Positions 15,888 to 24,254 of a DNA stretch of 26,171 nucleotides are shown in pieces. The notes beneath the pieces were generated by a model. It was not told the DNA's origin, searched no databases, and saw only the letters and a program-made list of their open reading frames with translations. The DNA comes from Acidobacteriaceae bacterium UBA1307. GTDB taxonomy: Bacteria > Acidobacteriota > Terriglobia > Terriglobales > Acidobacteriaceae. Position numbers and translations under genes: made by a program. The stretch lies in NCBI GenBank assembly GCA_002307235.1, contig DBTV01000015.1, forward strand, positions 35,887-62,057. Reading direction: 5' to 3'. The number at the start of each line of letters is the position of its first letter. The first letter of the stretch is position 1.

Positions 15888-16475
15888 ATGAAACCGACGA
15901 CGATGATGAAACGAATCAAGCAGGGAATCGCAGCGCTTCTGTTTTGCACGGCGCTCACCATGCACGCCCAGAGCGCGGCCAGCGGAAGCGGTGCCACGGC
16001 ATCGCTCTGGGCTGGCGTCGACTACACTGACTTCAAGGCGGGCTTTCCGGTTGACAGCAATTACCGGCTTTCCGGCATCGGCGCCTTCGTCTCCTATAGC
16101 CGCGACCGGCACTGGTCGCTCGATGCGCATGCCCGTTTTCTCACCATGAAAAGCTGGAATGGAGAAACCGAGCAGGACTGGCTGATCGGCCCGCGCTACA
16201 GTTTTTTGCGCGGCGCAAAACTGCGCCCCTACGGAAGCCTGCTGATCGGCGCCGTCAAGATGCATTACCCGTTCCAGATCGGCGATGGCACCAACTTTGC
16301 CCTCGCCCCCGGCGGCGGCCTCGAATACCGTCGCGGCGAGCGCTGGAGCCTGCGCGCTGGCTACGAGTACCAGACCCTGCTTGACTCGCCGCGCTTCACC
16401 AACGAAACCCACTACGGCATCAAGCCCAACGGCTTCACGGCAGGCGTGGCCTACAAAATCTTCGGCCGCAAATAG
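15888..16475 (+). CDS. Small outer-membrane beta-barrel protein
   Basis: A 195-aa protein of the small porin-like (8-strand, OmpA/OmpW-size) outer-membrane type. It has a signal peptide of about 27 residues (KRIKQGIAALLFCTALTMHAQ), then alternating strand patterns (SLWAGVDYTDFKAGF, IGAFVSYSRDRHWSLDAHARF, LRAGYEYQTLL, FTAGVAYKIF). Aromatic girdle residues are plentiful. The start at 15888 fits the signal peptide; an upstream TTG start is less likely and no strong Shine-Dalgarno sequence is visible. It lies 84 nt after the pseudo-nuclease gene on the same strand, without a clear terminator between, so co-transcription is possible. A specific function cannot be assigned. Confidence 0.72.
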   Translation: MKPTTMMKRIKQGIAALLFCTALTMHAQSAASGSGATASLWAGVDYTDFKAGFPVDSNYRLSGIGAFVSYSRDRHWSLDAHARFLTMKSWNGETEQDWLIGPRYSFLRGAKLRPYGSLLIGAVKMHYPFQIGDGTNFALAPGGGLEYRRGERWSLRAGYEYQTLLDSPRFTNETHYGIKPNGFTAGVAYKIFGRK

Positions 16476-16479
16476 CGCA

Positions 16480-16506
16480 GCGTAGCGGGGGCATTGCCCG
16501 CTACGC
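16480..16506. terminator. Hairpin between convergent genes
   Basis: GCGTAGCGGG (16480-16489) pairs perfectly with CCCGCTACGC (16497-16506) around a 7-nt loop. It lies in the 39-nt gap between convergent stops. It lacks a T-run, so a terminator role is inferred from position. Confidence 0.5.
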
Positions 16507-16514
16507 CAAGACCA

Positions 16515-18668
16515 TTACTTTGCGGCCTCGCGCACGTCCCAGTCAAAGCTCAGTCCGGCGATCAGCGCGTCGAGCTTTTCGATGGCCGTCTGCTTCTGCG
16601 CCTCAAGATCGGCCGTGCGTTTGCGTGCGGCTTCAAGCGTGTCCTCGGCGCGATTCAGATTTTCAACGAAACGTTTGGCAGCCTCGTTGCCCTTGAGCGC
16701 GGTGAGGTTTTCGCGGGCGCGGGCCTCATCGGCCGTCGCAGTTTTCTCTTCCTTCTTGGATGCTTCGAGCGACCGATCCAGCTTGGCGATGGCCGTCTGC
16801 GCATCGATGACCGGCTGCAATGCGGCGAGGGCCTGCGGGGTGCGCTGCGCAAGCGAGAGAAGATACTGCGTCTGGTTTTCGCGCGCGTTCAACTCAATGC
16901 GCGTCTGCTCCGGTCCGTGCTGGCCGACCTCGAGCGTCGCGGTGGCGTGCGCGGCGACGGGCAGCTTGAAGCGGTAAAGGTCGGTGGCGGTCTCCTCGGC
17001 CTTGAGGCCGTCGTCGAGCGACCAACCCGCTACGCGCGGCACCTCGATCATCACGGTGCGGCCAAGGTCGGCCGAGTTCGTCACGGAATAGCCGCGCGAC
17101 TGGCGATCCATGCGGGTTTCGACGATCACACCCTTCTGCACGCTGACGTGATGCATACTCTGACCCGTCTTGAACTCCGTCTGCCGCACGCGTACGGCCT
17201 GATCGGCGGCATAGCTCAACAGGCGGTGTTCACCGGGATGGATGGGATCGAGCAGCCCCTCGCCCGCGAACTCGCCGGACTCAAAGATCGAGAAGCTGCC
17301 GGAATCGAGTGTGAGCTTCGAGGCGTTTTCGAGCCAGACGGCGCGCAGCGGCGTGGCTCCCTCGTGCCAGAGCGTGACGTGCTCGGCGGGCAGCTCTTGT
17401 TGCAGAATCGGCACCATGGCCGACTCGTTTTTGCGGATCGTCACCGGCTGGGCGAGCGTGTACTCGAAGAAGTCGTCGAAGGCGTTGGTGGCCACATCGC
17501 CCTCGGAAAAAGCATCGGTGGGGCGGGTGACACCGGGACGAAGAGCATACAATCCGCCGCCAAAGTTGCCGCCAGCATCCACACCATACCCATTCCCGCT
17601 ACCGTGCCCAACACCGGCCGCCTCTGACTCCTTCGCCATCATGATTCTTCTCGGTGTTGCCGCCATCACCTTGGGCGCAACCACTCCCGTCTGCGCCGCC
17701 TCATGTGTCTGCGGCGCGGCTTGCACTTCAGTCTTGATCGGCACCTCGGGACGCTTCACATAGAGCGGCTCGCTGAGCGGCTGAATAAAGCTCTGCGGAG
17801 CACCGGCGACGAGCGAGAGCTGCACGTTATTCCAGTCGGTGCCGACGGTGTTGTCGACGACGGCCCAGCCCTGCAGCGTGGCCTTGCCATTCTCTTCGCG
17901 CGGGAAGACCAGCCGGTAGGTCGCCTTCCAGACGGGCACCTCGCTGATGTAGCGGACGCGCAGCGCGCGTGCGCCCTGCCCCGCATCCTCGAAGACCAGA
18001 TGGCGCGCCTGCCGCTCGACCGAGGAACTGATGACGCGCAGATAGTCGGTCCACTGCTTTTGCAAAGCGGCGTCGAGCATGTGCACAGAAACAGCGTCGG
18101 TCAATTCCACGGTGCGCAGCGCACCCGCGTCCGTGGCAACGATGAGGAAGTAGTGATCTGGAGAGGTCTTGTTTTCCTTGTCGGTGGCAATACGAAATTC
18201 CACATTGACGAGGCGGCCGATGAGAGGCGCGCCCGCACCGGTCACCTCGACACGCTGGCCGCGCAGGGCATGGTAAACGGCGATGGTTCCGGGATAGTCC
18301 TTGAGGCCGAGGCCGATCGACTGCAACTGCTGATCGATGGGCGTGGTGGAGTTGTAGCTGACACCGCCGATGCGGCCGCCGCCCTCGTCGAGCACGGTGA
18401 GCGATTGCAGCACATCGTTGAGTTGCGCGGAGGTGAAGTCGATCGAAACCTTCTGCGTTCCGGTGACCGTGCCCGCGTGTTCAAACGATCCCACGCCGTT
18501 TTTGTAGAGCACGACCTTGCGCACGGGCAGATCCACGGGCTGGTTCCTGTTCGCGGAGGTCGTGGCAGCATCACCAGCCTTGGCGCGTGCGGCTTTGGCC
18601 GGGGTTTGCGCAACCGTGGCGGCGGCAGTGCTCGCCAATGCGAGCGCGATCCAGAACGATCGGTTCAT
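16515..18668 (-). CDS. DUF4139 domain-containing exported protein
   Basis: A 717-aa protein with a signal peptide (SFWIALALASTAAATVAQ). The N-terminal segment LPVRKVVLYKNGVGSFEHAG (47-66) is typical of DUF4139 proteins. A long beta-rich middle follows, with EVPVWKATYRLVF and GWAVVDNTVGTDWNNVQLSLVAG, the most conserved part of the family. Near residues 340-380 is a low-complexity Gly/Pro-rich insert. The last 120 residues are a Lys/Glu/Ala-rich coiled coil. The start at 18668 was preferred over an upstream ATG at 18707 because GGAGG lies 5 nt before it and it begins the signal peptide. The family has no established biochemical function. The gene is transcribed away from hcp and no operon partner is evident. 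Confidence 0.85.
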   Translation of the reverse strand: MNRSFWIALALASTAAATVAQTPAKAARAKAGDAATTSANRNQPVDLPVRKVVLYKNGVGSFEHAGTVTGTQKVSIDFTSAQLNDVLQSLTVLDEGGGRIGGVSYNSTTPIDQQLQSIGLGLKDYPGTIAVYHALRGQRVEVTGAGAPLIGRLVNVEFRIATDKENKTSPDHYFLIVATDAGALRTVELTDAVSVHMLDAALQKQWTDYLRVISSSVERQARHLVFEDAGQGARALRVRYISEVPVWKATYRLVFPREENGKATLQGWAVVDNTVGTDWNNVQLSLVAGAPQSFIQPLSEPLYVKRPEVPIKTEVQAAPQTHEAAQTGVVAPKVMAATPRRIMMAKESEAAGVGHGSGNGYGVDAGGNFGGGLYALRPGVTRPTDAFSEGDVATNAFDDFFEYTLAQPVTIRKNESAMVPILQQELPAEHVTLWHEGATPLRAVWLENASKLTLDSGSFSIFESGEFAGEGLLDPIHPGEHRLLSYAADQAVRVRQTEFKTGQSMHHVSVQKGVIVETRMDRQSRGYSVTNSADLGRTVMIEVPRVAGWSLDDGLKAEETATDLYRFKLPVAAHATATLEVGQHGPEQTRIELNARENQTQYLLSLAQRTPQALAALQPVIDAQTAIAKLDRSLEASKKEEKTATADEARARENLTALKGNEAAKRFVENLNRAEDTLEAARKRTADLEAQKQTAIEKLDALIAGLSFDWDVREAAK

Positions 18669-18749
18669 CGTGTCCTCCATGAAAACAGAGCCTTCTTCGT
18701 GCAACAAAATCTTATCTGATTAGACACCGGGGGCGGAGAAAGGTTCCGT

Positions 18750-18790
18750 GGACGTAGGGACTAGTCCCTGGTCCCTCAGTTCCTAGTCCC
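18750..18790. repeat. Second copy of the GGGACTA-type intergenic repeat
   Basis: GGACGTAGGGACTAG (18750-18764) is identical to 609-623 and continues into complementary units (TAGTCCC, TGGTCCC, TAGTCCC). AGGGACTAGTCCCT (18756-18769) is a perfect palindrome. It lies in the divergent gap between the DUF4139 gene and hcp. Confidence 0.7.
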
Positions 18791-18796
18791 GCCTTT

Positions 18797-18810
18797 GTGA
18801 CTTTAGTCGC
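18797..18810. promoter_or_regulatory. Near-palindrome upstream of hcp (possible operator)
   Basis: GTGACTTTAGTCGC is a 14-nt inverted repeat with one mismatched pair, centred about 72 nt before the hcp ATG. It does not match the FNR consensus (TTGAT-N4-ATCAA). A nitrosative-stress regulator site is conceivable but unproven. Confidence 0.25.
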
Positions 18811-18875
18811 TTTCTTTCCTTGGACACTCGCCTACTCTTCGAGCAGAGTTGCTTTTCGAGGGAAGGAATCAAGCC

Positions 18876-20534
18876 ATGTTTTGCTATCAATGTGAACAGA
18901 CCGCCAAGGGCGAGGGCTGCGAAATCGTCGGCGTCTGCGGCAAGGACGAGGCCACCGCAACGCTCCAGGACCTGCTGATTTATGCGCTCAAGGGCGTGGC
19001 GCAGTACGCGCATCGCGCGGGCAAGCTCGGCGCGGCCGACGCGGAGATCGACGCCTTCATGATCGAGGCCATCTTCGCCACGCTGACCAATGTGAACTTT
19101 GACGCGGCGAGCGTGGAAGCCCTGGTGCGCAAGGCCGCGACGACGCGCGACCGTGCGCGGGCGCTCTATGAAGAGGCGGCGATCAAGGTAGGCGCGACCG
19201 TGGAAACACTCGCAGGACCGGCGCTGTTCGTGCCCGCAGCAACGCAAGACGGGCTGCTCGAACAGGGCCGCGCGCAGTCGATTCCCGTGGCCTATCTTCT
19301 GCCCTCCGGCGTCAACGAGATCGAGAAGGAGCGGAAAAATCTCGAAGAGTTGATCGTCTATGGCCTGAAGGGCGTGGCAGCCTATGCTTATCACGCCATG
19401 ATGCTCGGCTCGGCGGCACCGGCCAGCTACGCGAAGATCCACGAGATTCTCAACGCGCTGACCGAGCCGCACACGGCCGAGGAGTTGCTCGGTCTCGCGC
19501 TGGCGGTTGGCGAGCTGAACTATGGCGTCATCGAACAGCTTGACGCGGCGCATACCGAGACCTTCGGCGCGCCCACGCCCGCCACCGTGCGCATTCATCC
19601 GCGCAAGGGCAAGGCGATTTTGATCAGCGGCCACGATCTGCACGATCTGTACGCGCTGCTCGAACAGACCAAGGGCACGGGCATCAACGTCTACACGCAC
19701 GGTGAAATGCTGCCCGCGCACGGTTATCCGAAGCTGAAGGCCTTTGCGCATCTGGCGGGTAACTACGGCGGCGCGTGGCAGGATCAGGCAAAGGAGTTCG
19801 ACGCCTTTCCGGGCGCGATTCTGATGACCTCGAACTGCATCCAGAAGCCGAAGGAATCGTACAAGGCGCGGATCTTTACGACGGGTGCGGTGGAGTGGCC
19901 GGGTGTGGAACACATTGCGGGCACCGATTATTCCGAGGTGATCGCAGCGGCGCTGGCGGCACCGGGCTTTGCCGCAGACGGCACGGATGAAACCATCACG
20001 GTGGGCTTTGGTCACGAGGCGGTGCTGAGCCATGCGGGCACGGTGATCGGCGCGGTGAAGTCGGGCGCGCTGCGGCGGTTCTTTTTGATCGGCGGTTGCG
20101 ACGGCGCCAAGCCCGGCCGCAGCTACTACACCGAGCTGGCCGAAAAGGTTCCGCAGGATTGCATTATTCTGACGCTGGCCTGCGGCAAATATCGCTTCAA
20201 CAAACAGGAGTTCGGTACCCTCGGCGGGCTGCCGCGCCTGCTCGACCTTGGCCAGTGCAACGACGCCTATTCGGCGCTGAAGATTGCGCAGGCTCTGGCT
20301 GCGGCCTTCGAGTGCGGCGTCAACGACCTGCCGCTGTCGCTGGTGCTGAGCTGGTATGAGCAGAAGGCGGTCTCGATTCTGCTGACGCTGCTCTGGCTCG
20401 GTGTCAAAAACATTCGCATCGGGCCGTCGCTGCCGGCCTTCCTCACCCCGGCCGTGCTCAACCTTCTGCACGAAAAATTCAACCTGATGCCGATCACGAC
20501 CGTCGACGAGGACCTGAAGGCGATTCTCGGATAA
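18876..20534 (+). CDS. hcp: Hybrid-cluster protein (hydroxylamine reductase), class I
   Basis: Hcp carries a hybrid Fe-S-O cluster and reduces NO and hydroxylamine; in E. coli it also acts in protein S-nitrosylation. The 552-aa product starts MFCYQCEQTAKGEGC, with AAGGA upstream. N-terminal cysteines 3, 6, 15 and 21 have the CX2CX8CX5C spacing of class I enzymes ([4Fe-4S], as in Desulfovibrio), not the longer class II spacing of E. coli. Hybrid-cluster ligands are all present by motif: His253, Glu277, Cys321 (TSNC), Cys408 (GGCDGAKPGRSYY), Cys436 (LACGK), Cys461 (GQCND), Glu495 and Lys497 (WYEQK). No hcr reductase gene is adjacent. It is a monocistronic unit with a strong terminator. Confidence 0.96.
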   Translation: MFCYQCEQTAKGEGCEIVGVCGKDEATATLQDLLIYALKGVAQYAHRAGKLGAADAEIDAFMIEAIFATLTNVNFDAASVEALVRKAATTRDRARALYEEAAIKVGATVETLAGPALFVPAATQDGLLEQGRAQSIPVAYLLPSGVNEIEKERKNLEELIVYGLKGVAAYAYHAMMLGSAAPASYAKIHEILNALTEPHTAEELLGLALAVGELNYGVIEQLDAAHTETFGAPTPATVRIHPRKGKAILISGHDLHDLYALLEQTKGTGINVYTHGEMLPAHGYPKLKAFAHLAGNYGGAWQDQAKEFDAFPGAILMTSNCIQKPKESYKARIFTTGAVEWPGVEHIAGTDYSEVIAAALAAPGFAADGTDETITVGFGHEAVLSHAGTVIGAVKSGALRRFFLIGGCDGAKPGRSYYTELAEKVPQDCIILTLACGKYRFNKQEFGTLGGLPRLLDLGQCNDAYSALKIAQALAAAFECGVNDLPLSLVLSWYEQKAVSILLTLLWLGVKNIRIGPSLPAFLTPAVLNLLHEKFNLMPITTVDEDLKAILG

Positions 20535-20554
20535 GCACGCAAAGATTGTTCACC

Positions 20555-20596
20555 ACCGCTCCCCGGCGTGCAATGCTGCGGGGAGCGGTTCTTTTT
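20555..20596 (+). terminator. Rho-independent terminator after hcp
   Basis: ACCGCTCCCCG (20555-20565) pairs perfectly with CGGGGAGCGGT (20579-20589) around a 13-nt loop. TCTTTTT follows. Confidence 0.9.
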
Positions 20597-20876
20597 GAGG
20601 ACGCGATCCGTTTTTTCTGTTTCAAACGCGTGGATACGGCCAAGCAATTACCCCCTTGGTCCCGAACAGGACTATGCTATCCACAGAGACGGTCCTATAA
20701 CCGCCTTTTGCCCGGGTGGCAAGACTGCCCGGCGCCTCTCCACTGCGTCCCCCGGAGTTTTTCCGGAGCCGTGACCGCGCCGCCCATCCGCCATTCGGCC
20801 GAGCAGTGGCCTCCTCTGTGCTTCGACCCAGAAAAAACACACAGACCGGCCCTTCTGCTACGACAAGGAGGAATCG
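20597..20876 (+). other. Leader/promoter region of the small basic protein gene
   Basis: This is 280 nt of noncoding DNA. TTGGTC (about 20658) and an extended -10-like TGCTATCCA lie 16 bp apart and could form a promoter, giving a GC-rich leader of about 185 nt. The leader includes hairpins, for example CCGGA/TCCGG around 20755-20770. It was compared by eye with common riboswitch cores (cobalamin, SAM, fluoride, ZTP) without a match. Confidence 0.3.
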
Positions 20877-21047
20877 ATGGAATCAGCTCAATCAGCCAAT
20901 GTTGCATCGGATGTTTTGCAAGCCGCACCGCACGCGAGCCTGACGCCGGAAGAGATCGCCAAGGCTCTCGCCCACCACAAGAAGCATCACGCAGGGGACG
21001 ATCAGAAGGCGCAGCAAAAGGCCGCCGTCGGCAAAAAGAAGAAATAG
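20877..21047 (+). CDS. Small basic protein of unknown function (56 aa)
   Basis: I do not recognise this protein. The evidence for a gene is an ideal AAGGAGG ribosome-binding site about 5 nt before ATG, an intact frame to TAG, and a flanking terminator-like hairpin. The product begins MESAQSANVASDVLQ and has a short predicted helix (LTPEEIAKALAHH). A His/Lys cluster (HHKKHH, 33-38), a Gln/Lys/Ala stretch and a terminal KKKK follow. It has no signal peptide or membrane segment. The charge suggests a nucleic-acid or metal-binding protein, but that is inference. It is a solo gene between hcp and the phosphatase gene. Confidence 0.6.
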   Translation: MESAQSANVASDVLQAAPHASLTPEEIAKALAHHKKHHAGDDQKAQQKAAVGKKKK

Positions 21048-21105
21048 ACGCGGCAACGGGGCAAGACTCTCGCCACTGTACTGCGGCAGAAGAGATGCTC
21101 TTAGA

Positions 21106-21150
21106 ACGGCAGACGCGGCGGCCTCCCTGCTGGAAGTCGCCGCGTGCCGT
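21106..21150 (+). terminator. Long hairpin after the small basic protein gene
   Basis: ACGGCA plus CGCGGCG (21106-21120, with a 2-nt bulge) pairs with CGCCGCG plus TGCCGT (21138-21150). This gives a 13-bp GC-rich stem 59 nt past the stop. There is no clear T-run, so it may be a Rho-assisted or stabilising 3' structure. Confidence 0.5.
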
Positions 21151-21228
21151 TGGCCGTCGAATATTCTCCGGCTGCACGTTCATCGTCTATTCATCTGGTG
21201 TTTGGCCGGGGTTGCTATCATCGGTAAC

Positions 21229-22995
21229 ATGAAATTTCTTCGCCGGTTTTCTCGGTCTTTTGTTGTTGTAGCGGCCTGTCTGCTCGCAGCCTCCACGCTG
21301 CTGCGCGCCCAGGCCTTTGTTGCCAAGCCCAAGCTGATCGTCTTTGTTGTCATCGACCAGTTTCGCGGTGATTACCTGGAGCGCGACCACGCCAAGTTTC
21401 AGGGCCGCGGTTTCCGCATCTTCACCGATCAGGGAGCCTGGTTTACCGACTGCTATTACGACTACGCCAACACAAAGACCGCGCCCGGCCACGCCACGCT
21501 CGGTACCGGCGCTTATACCGACGGCCACGGCATCGATTCGAACGAGTGGTGGGACGCCTCGCGTTCCGATCAGGTGCAGGTTTCCAGCGTGCAGGATGAG
21601 CGGTACAAGCTCGTCGATCTGCCCGCCAGCTCGATTCCCGCCAACCAGCCCGGTGCCCCCGAGTGGGCCGCGAAGTTCCTCGTTGGCAGCTCGCCGGTGA
21701 ACCTGCGCGCCACCACCTTCGGCGATGAGCTGCGTTTGGGAACCCAGGGCCGCGCCCGCGTCTTCGGCGTCTCGCTCAAGGATCGCGCCGCGATTTTGCC
21801 CGCAGGACAGACGGCCAACGCCGCCTATTGGCTCGACCAGACCAGCGGCCAGTTCACCACTTCGACCTATTACATGGAGCACCTGCCCGAGTGGGCCCGG
21901 GCCTTCAACGCTGGAGGCCGCCGCGCCGAGGCTGCCCGCGCCGCCAACGTCGACGAGGATACCCAGCAGTTCTTCGAACTGGTGGGCCGCACGCCCGCCG
22001 CCAATGACTATGAACTCGATTTTGCGAAGGCTCTGATCGAGGGCGAAAAGCTCGGCCAGAATGAGGTCACCGACTATCTGGTGGTCTCGCTTTCTGCCAA
22101 CGACATTCAGGGCCATCAGTTCGGCCCCGATTCCGACTCGGAAGAGCAGATGATTCTCGCGCTCGACAAATCGCTCGACGGTTTCTATTCCTGGCTAGAC
22201 AAGAAGGTGGGCCTGAACAACGTCTGGCTGGCGCTTTCTGCCGATCACGGCGTGGCTCCGGTGGCGGGCGAGGCGGCCAAACTCGGCGTGCGCGCCGCGG
22301 CCGTCAATATGGACAAGGTCTACGACAAGCTGAACGAGGCGCTCAACGACCGCTTCAACAAGCGCAAGCCCGGCGCGGCGGCCACCGCCAAGCTCGACTT
22401 CCTGATGCCGGGCCCGGATCTGCCCTACATCGTGCTCGACAAGCGCAGCTTTGAAAAGCTGCACATCGACGAGAAGACCGCCGAGGAGGCCGTGGCCGAG
22501 CTGCTACCCGCCGCTGTCGACATCCTGAACCAGAATCCTCTGCCGCAACTCAAGGCTGGCAAACCCGCCGCCATCGAGCCCGCCGAGCATCGTCTCGATC
22601 CAGCACCGCACGTGCAGTACGCCTTCACCCGTTTGCAGTTGGCCGCCGGGCAGGTGCCGAACTCGGAGCTGGGCCGGATTCTGGCGCATAGCTACACCAC
22701 GCACGGCAACTGGTCAGTCTTCATGATTCTCGACGGCTACCAGATGGCGGGCTCGGGGCCCTTTGCCGGAACCACGCACTTCTCGCCCTGGTCCTATGAT
22801 CGCCATGTGCCGCTGGCCTTCTACGGCGCGCCCTTCGTGCCGGGCGAATATCATGAGCGCGTCGCGCCGGTCGATCTGGCCGTGACCTTCTCCTCGCTGG
22901 CCGGTGTCAACTTTCCCTCGGCAGCAACCGGCCGCGTGCTCAATGAGGCGATCAAGCCGGAGTTGAGCCGTCCGGCGGGCAGCCTGACGCACTAA
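21229..22995 (+). CDS. Exported alkaline phosphatase family protein (PafA/nucleotide pyrophosphatase-like)
   Basis: A periplasmic metallo-phosphatase/phosphodiesterase of the alkaline phosphatase superfamily, 588 aa. The signal peptide is MKFLRRFSRS followed by a hydrophobic stretch ending LLRAQA (about 28). Superfamily metal ligands and nucleophile are visible in order: Asp43 in VIDQFRGDYL; Thr84 in NTKTAPGHATLGTGAY, the probable nucleophile; then SANDIQGHQFGPDS (Asp and His); SADHGVAP (Asp, His); and the late His in SYTTHGN. The pattern fits PafA-type enzymes, which hydrolyse phosphate monoesters. The ATG at 21229 starts the signal peptide; the TTG at 21202 is less likely. The Shine-Dalgarno sequence is weak. 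It is followed by a terminator-like hairpin. Confidence 0.88.
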   Translation: MKFLRRFSRSFVVVAACLLAASTLLRAQAFVAKPKLIVFVVIDQFRGDYLERDHAKFQGRGFRIFTDQGAWFTDCYYDYANTKTAPGHATLGTGAYTDGHGIDSNEWWDASRSDQVQVSSVQDERYKLVDLPASSIPANQPGAPEWAAKFLVGSSPVNLRATTFGDELRLGTQGRARVFGVSLKDRAAILPAGQTANAAYWLDQTSGQFTTSTYYMEHLPEWARAFNAGGRRAEAARAANVDEDTQQFFELVGRTPAANDYELDFAKALIEGEKLGQNEVTDYLVVSLSANDIQGHQFGPDSDSEEQMILALDKSLDGFYSWLDKKVGLNNVWLALSADHGVAPVAGEAAKLGVRAAAVNMDKVYDKLNEALNDRFNKRKPGAAATAKLDFLMPGPDLPYIVLDKRSFEKLHIDEKTAEEAVAELLPAAVDILNQNPLPQLKAGKPAAIEPAEHRLDPAPHVQYAFTRLQLAAGQVPNSELGRILAHSYTTHGNWSVFMILDGYQMAGSGPFAGTTHFSPWSYDRHVPLAFYGAPFVPGEYHERVAPVDLAVTFSSLAGVNFPSAATGRVLNEAIKPELSRPAGSLTH

Positions 22996-23018
22996 AGCAA
23001 AATCCGATTTCCGCAGCC

Positions 23019-23057
23019 ACGGCCAGATTGCCTCGCGCACTCTGGCCGTTCTGTTTG
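23019..23057 (+). terminator. Terminator after the phosphatase gene
   Basis: ACGGCCAGA (23019-23027) pairs perfectly with TCTGGCCGT (23041-23049) around a 13-nt loop. A moderately T-rich TCTGTTTG follows. Confidence 0.65.
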
Positions 23058-23098
23058 GTCGTCGCGCGTCCATGCTCTAATCTAGAGAAAAGGGAACC

Positions 23099-24037
23099 AT
23101 GCCTCAAAAACTAGAGATGAAAATCAAGCTGGCCGGCATTGAGCTGAGCAATCCGGTCCTGGCTGCCAGCGGAACCTTCGGCTACGGCATCGAATTCGAA
23201 GAAATCGTCGCGCTCGACCGGATCGGCGGCTTTGTCACCAAGGGCATCTCGCTGGAGCCGATGGCCGGCAACGCCGCGCCGCGCATCGTGCAGACCGCCG
23301 CCGGCATGATGAATGCCATCGGCCTGCAGAACATCGGCGTCGAGGCCTTTATCGCCGAAAAGCTGCCGCTGCTGGCCCGCTACAAGCAAACCAAGGTCTT
23401 CGTCAACGTCTTCGGCTCCTCGGTGGGCGACTACTGCGCGGTGATTGAGCGGCTCAACGACGCTGCCGGCATCGCCGCCTATGAACTCAACGTCTCCTGC
23501 CCGAATGTGCATGCGGGCGGCATGAGCTTTGGATCGGATGCAGGCGAGCTCGAATATCTGGTGACGAAGGCCAAGGCCGTCGCCAAGCGGCCGCTCATCG
23601 TGAAGCTTTCGCCGAATGTGACCTCGATTGCACACATGGCGCAGGTGGCGGCTGCGGCTGGTGCCGATGCGCTGAGTCTGGTGAACACCTTCATGGCGCT
23701 GGCGATTGACGTGAACACGCGCAAGCCGCGGCTGGCCAACATCACCGGCGGGCTTTCAGGACCGGCGATCAAGCCCATTGCCCTGCGCATGGTCTACGAG
23801 GCCGCGCGCGCCGTCTCGATTCCCATCATCGGCCTGGGCGGCATCGTGACCGCCGAGGACGCGGTCGAGTTTCTGCTGGCCGGAGCAACGGCCGTCGAGG
23901 TGGGCACGGCCAACTTCGCCGACCCGCGCGCCACAGAAAAAATTGCGCACGATCTCGAGAGCTGGTGCCGCAGCCATCAGGTCGAAAAGGTCACGAGCCT
24001 GATCGGCGGACTTGAGCTGCCCGCGCCGCAACAATAG
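23099..24037 (+). CDS. pyrD: Dihydroorotate dehydrogenase, class 1B catalytic subunit
   Basis: Oxidises dihydroorotate to orotate in de novo pyrimidine synthesis, in the cytosol. The 312-aa product has the class 1 FMN barrel: NPVLAASGTFGYG (18-30), FVTKGISLEP (Lys48) and the active-site loop ELNVSCPNVHAGGMSFG with catalytic Cys134. FMN phosphate-binding segments follow (IIGLGGI, GATAVEVGTANF). Cys in place of Ser marks class 1; the overall sequence resembles class 1B, which works with the PyrK flavin/Fe-S subunit to use NAD. No pyrK is adjacent here. AAAAGGGAA lies just before the ATG. It is a single-gene unit between terminators. Confidence 0.93.
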   Translation: MPQKLEMKIKLAGIELSNPVLAASGTFGYGIEFEEIVALDRIGGFVTKGISLEPMAGNAAPRIVQTAAGMMNAIGLQNIGVEAFIAEKLPLLARYKQTKVFVNVFGSSVGDYCAVIERLNDAAGIAAYELNVSCPNVHAGGMSFGSDAGELEYLVTKAKAVAKRPLIVKLSPNVTSIAHMAQVAAAAGADALSLVNTFMALAIDVNTRKPRLANITGGLSGPAIKPIALRMVYEAARAVSIPIIGLGGIVTAEDAVEFLLAGATAVEVGTANFADPRATEKIAHDLESWCRSHQVEKVTSLIGGLELPAPQQ

Positions 24038-24054
24038 CTTTTCCGCACGCAGAG

Positions 24055-24093
24055 AAACGGCGTTGGCTTGAGGCCTGCGCCGTTTTTCTTTTT
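24055..24093 (+). terminator. Rho-independent terminator after pyrD
   Basis: AAACGGCG (24055-24062) pairs with CGCCGTTT (24078-24085). An inner GGC/GCC extends the stem, and TTTTTCTTTTT follows. Confidence 0.85.
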
Positions 24094-24238
24094 GCGCGGC
24101 ATGTTTCTCCATATTGAAACTCTCGTTTCCTCCTTTCAGATTTCTTTGCTCCATTTTTTTAAATCGCGCGTACGATGATGCTGGTCGGTCCCGCTTCCGC
24201 TCTTCTTGTCGAGTTTTTGCTCCAAGTTCTGGAATGCG

Positions 24239-24254
24239 AGTGACCTGGCTCACG
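24239..24254. promoter_or_regulatory. CRP/FNR-family-like dyad, distal copy
   Basis: AGTGA-CCTGGC-TCACG contains the CRP-type core GTGA-N6-TCAC with mismatches only at the outer bases. It is centred 55 bp upstream of a perfect copy, about five helical turns. Confidence 0.45.

Noticed and set aside
18783..20471. 562-codon open frame antisense to hcp
   Set aside because: Hcp is unambiguous with all cluster ligands. The reverse frame has His/Arg/Gln-rich shadow composition.
20690..20780. Riboswitch (cobalamin, fluoride or ZTP type) in the leader of the small protein
   Set aside because: Fragments such as CCCGGCGCC...CACTG recall a B12 box, but the conserved core order is absent.
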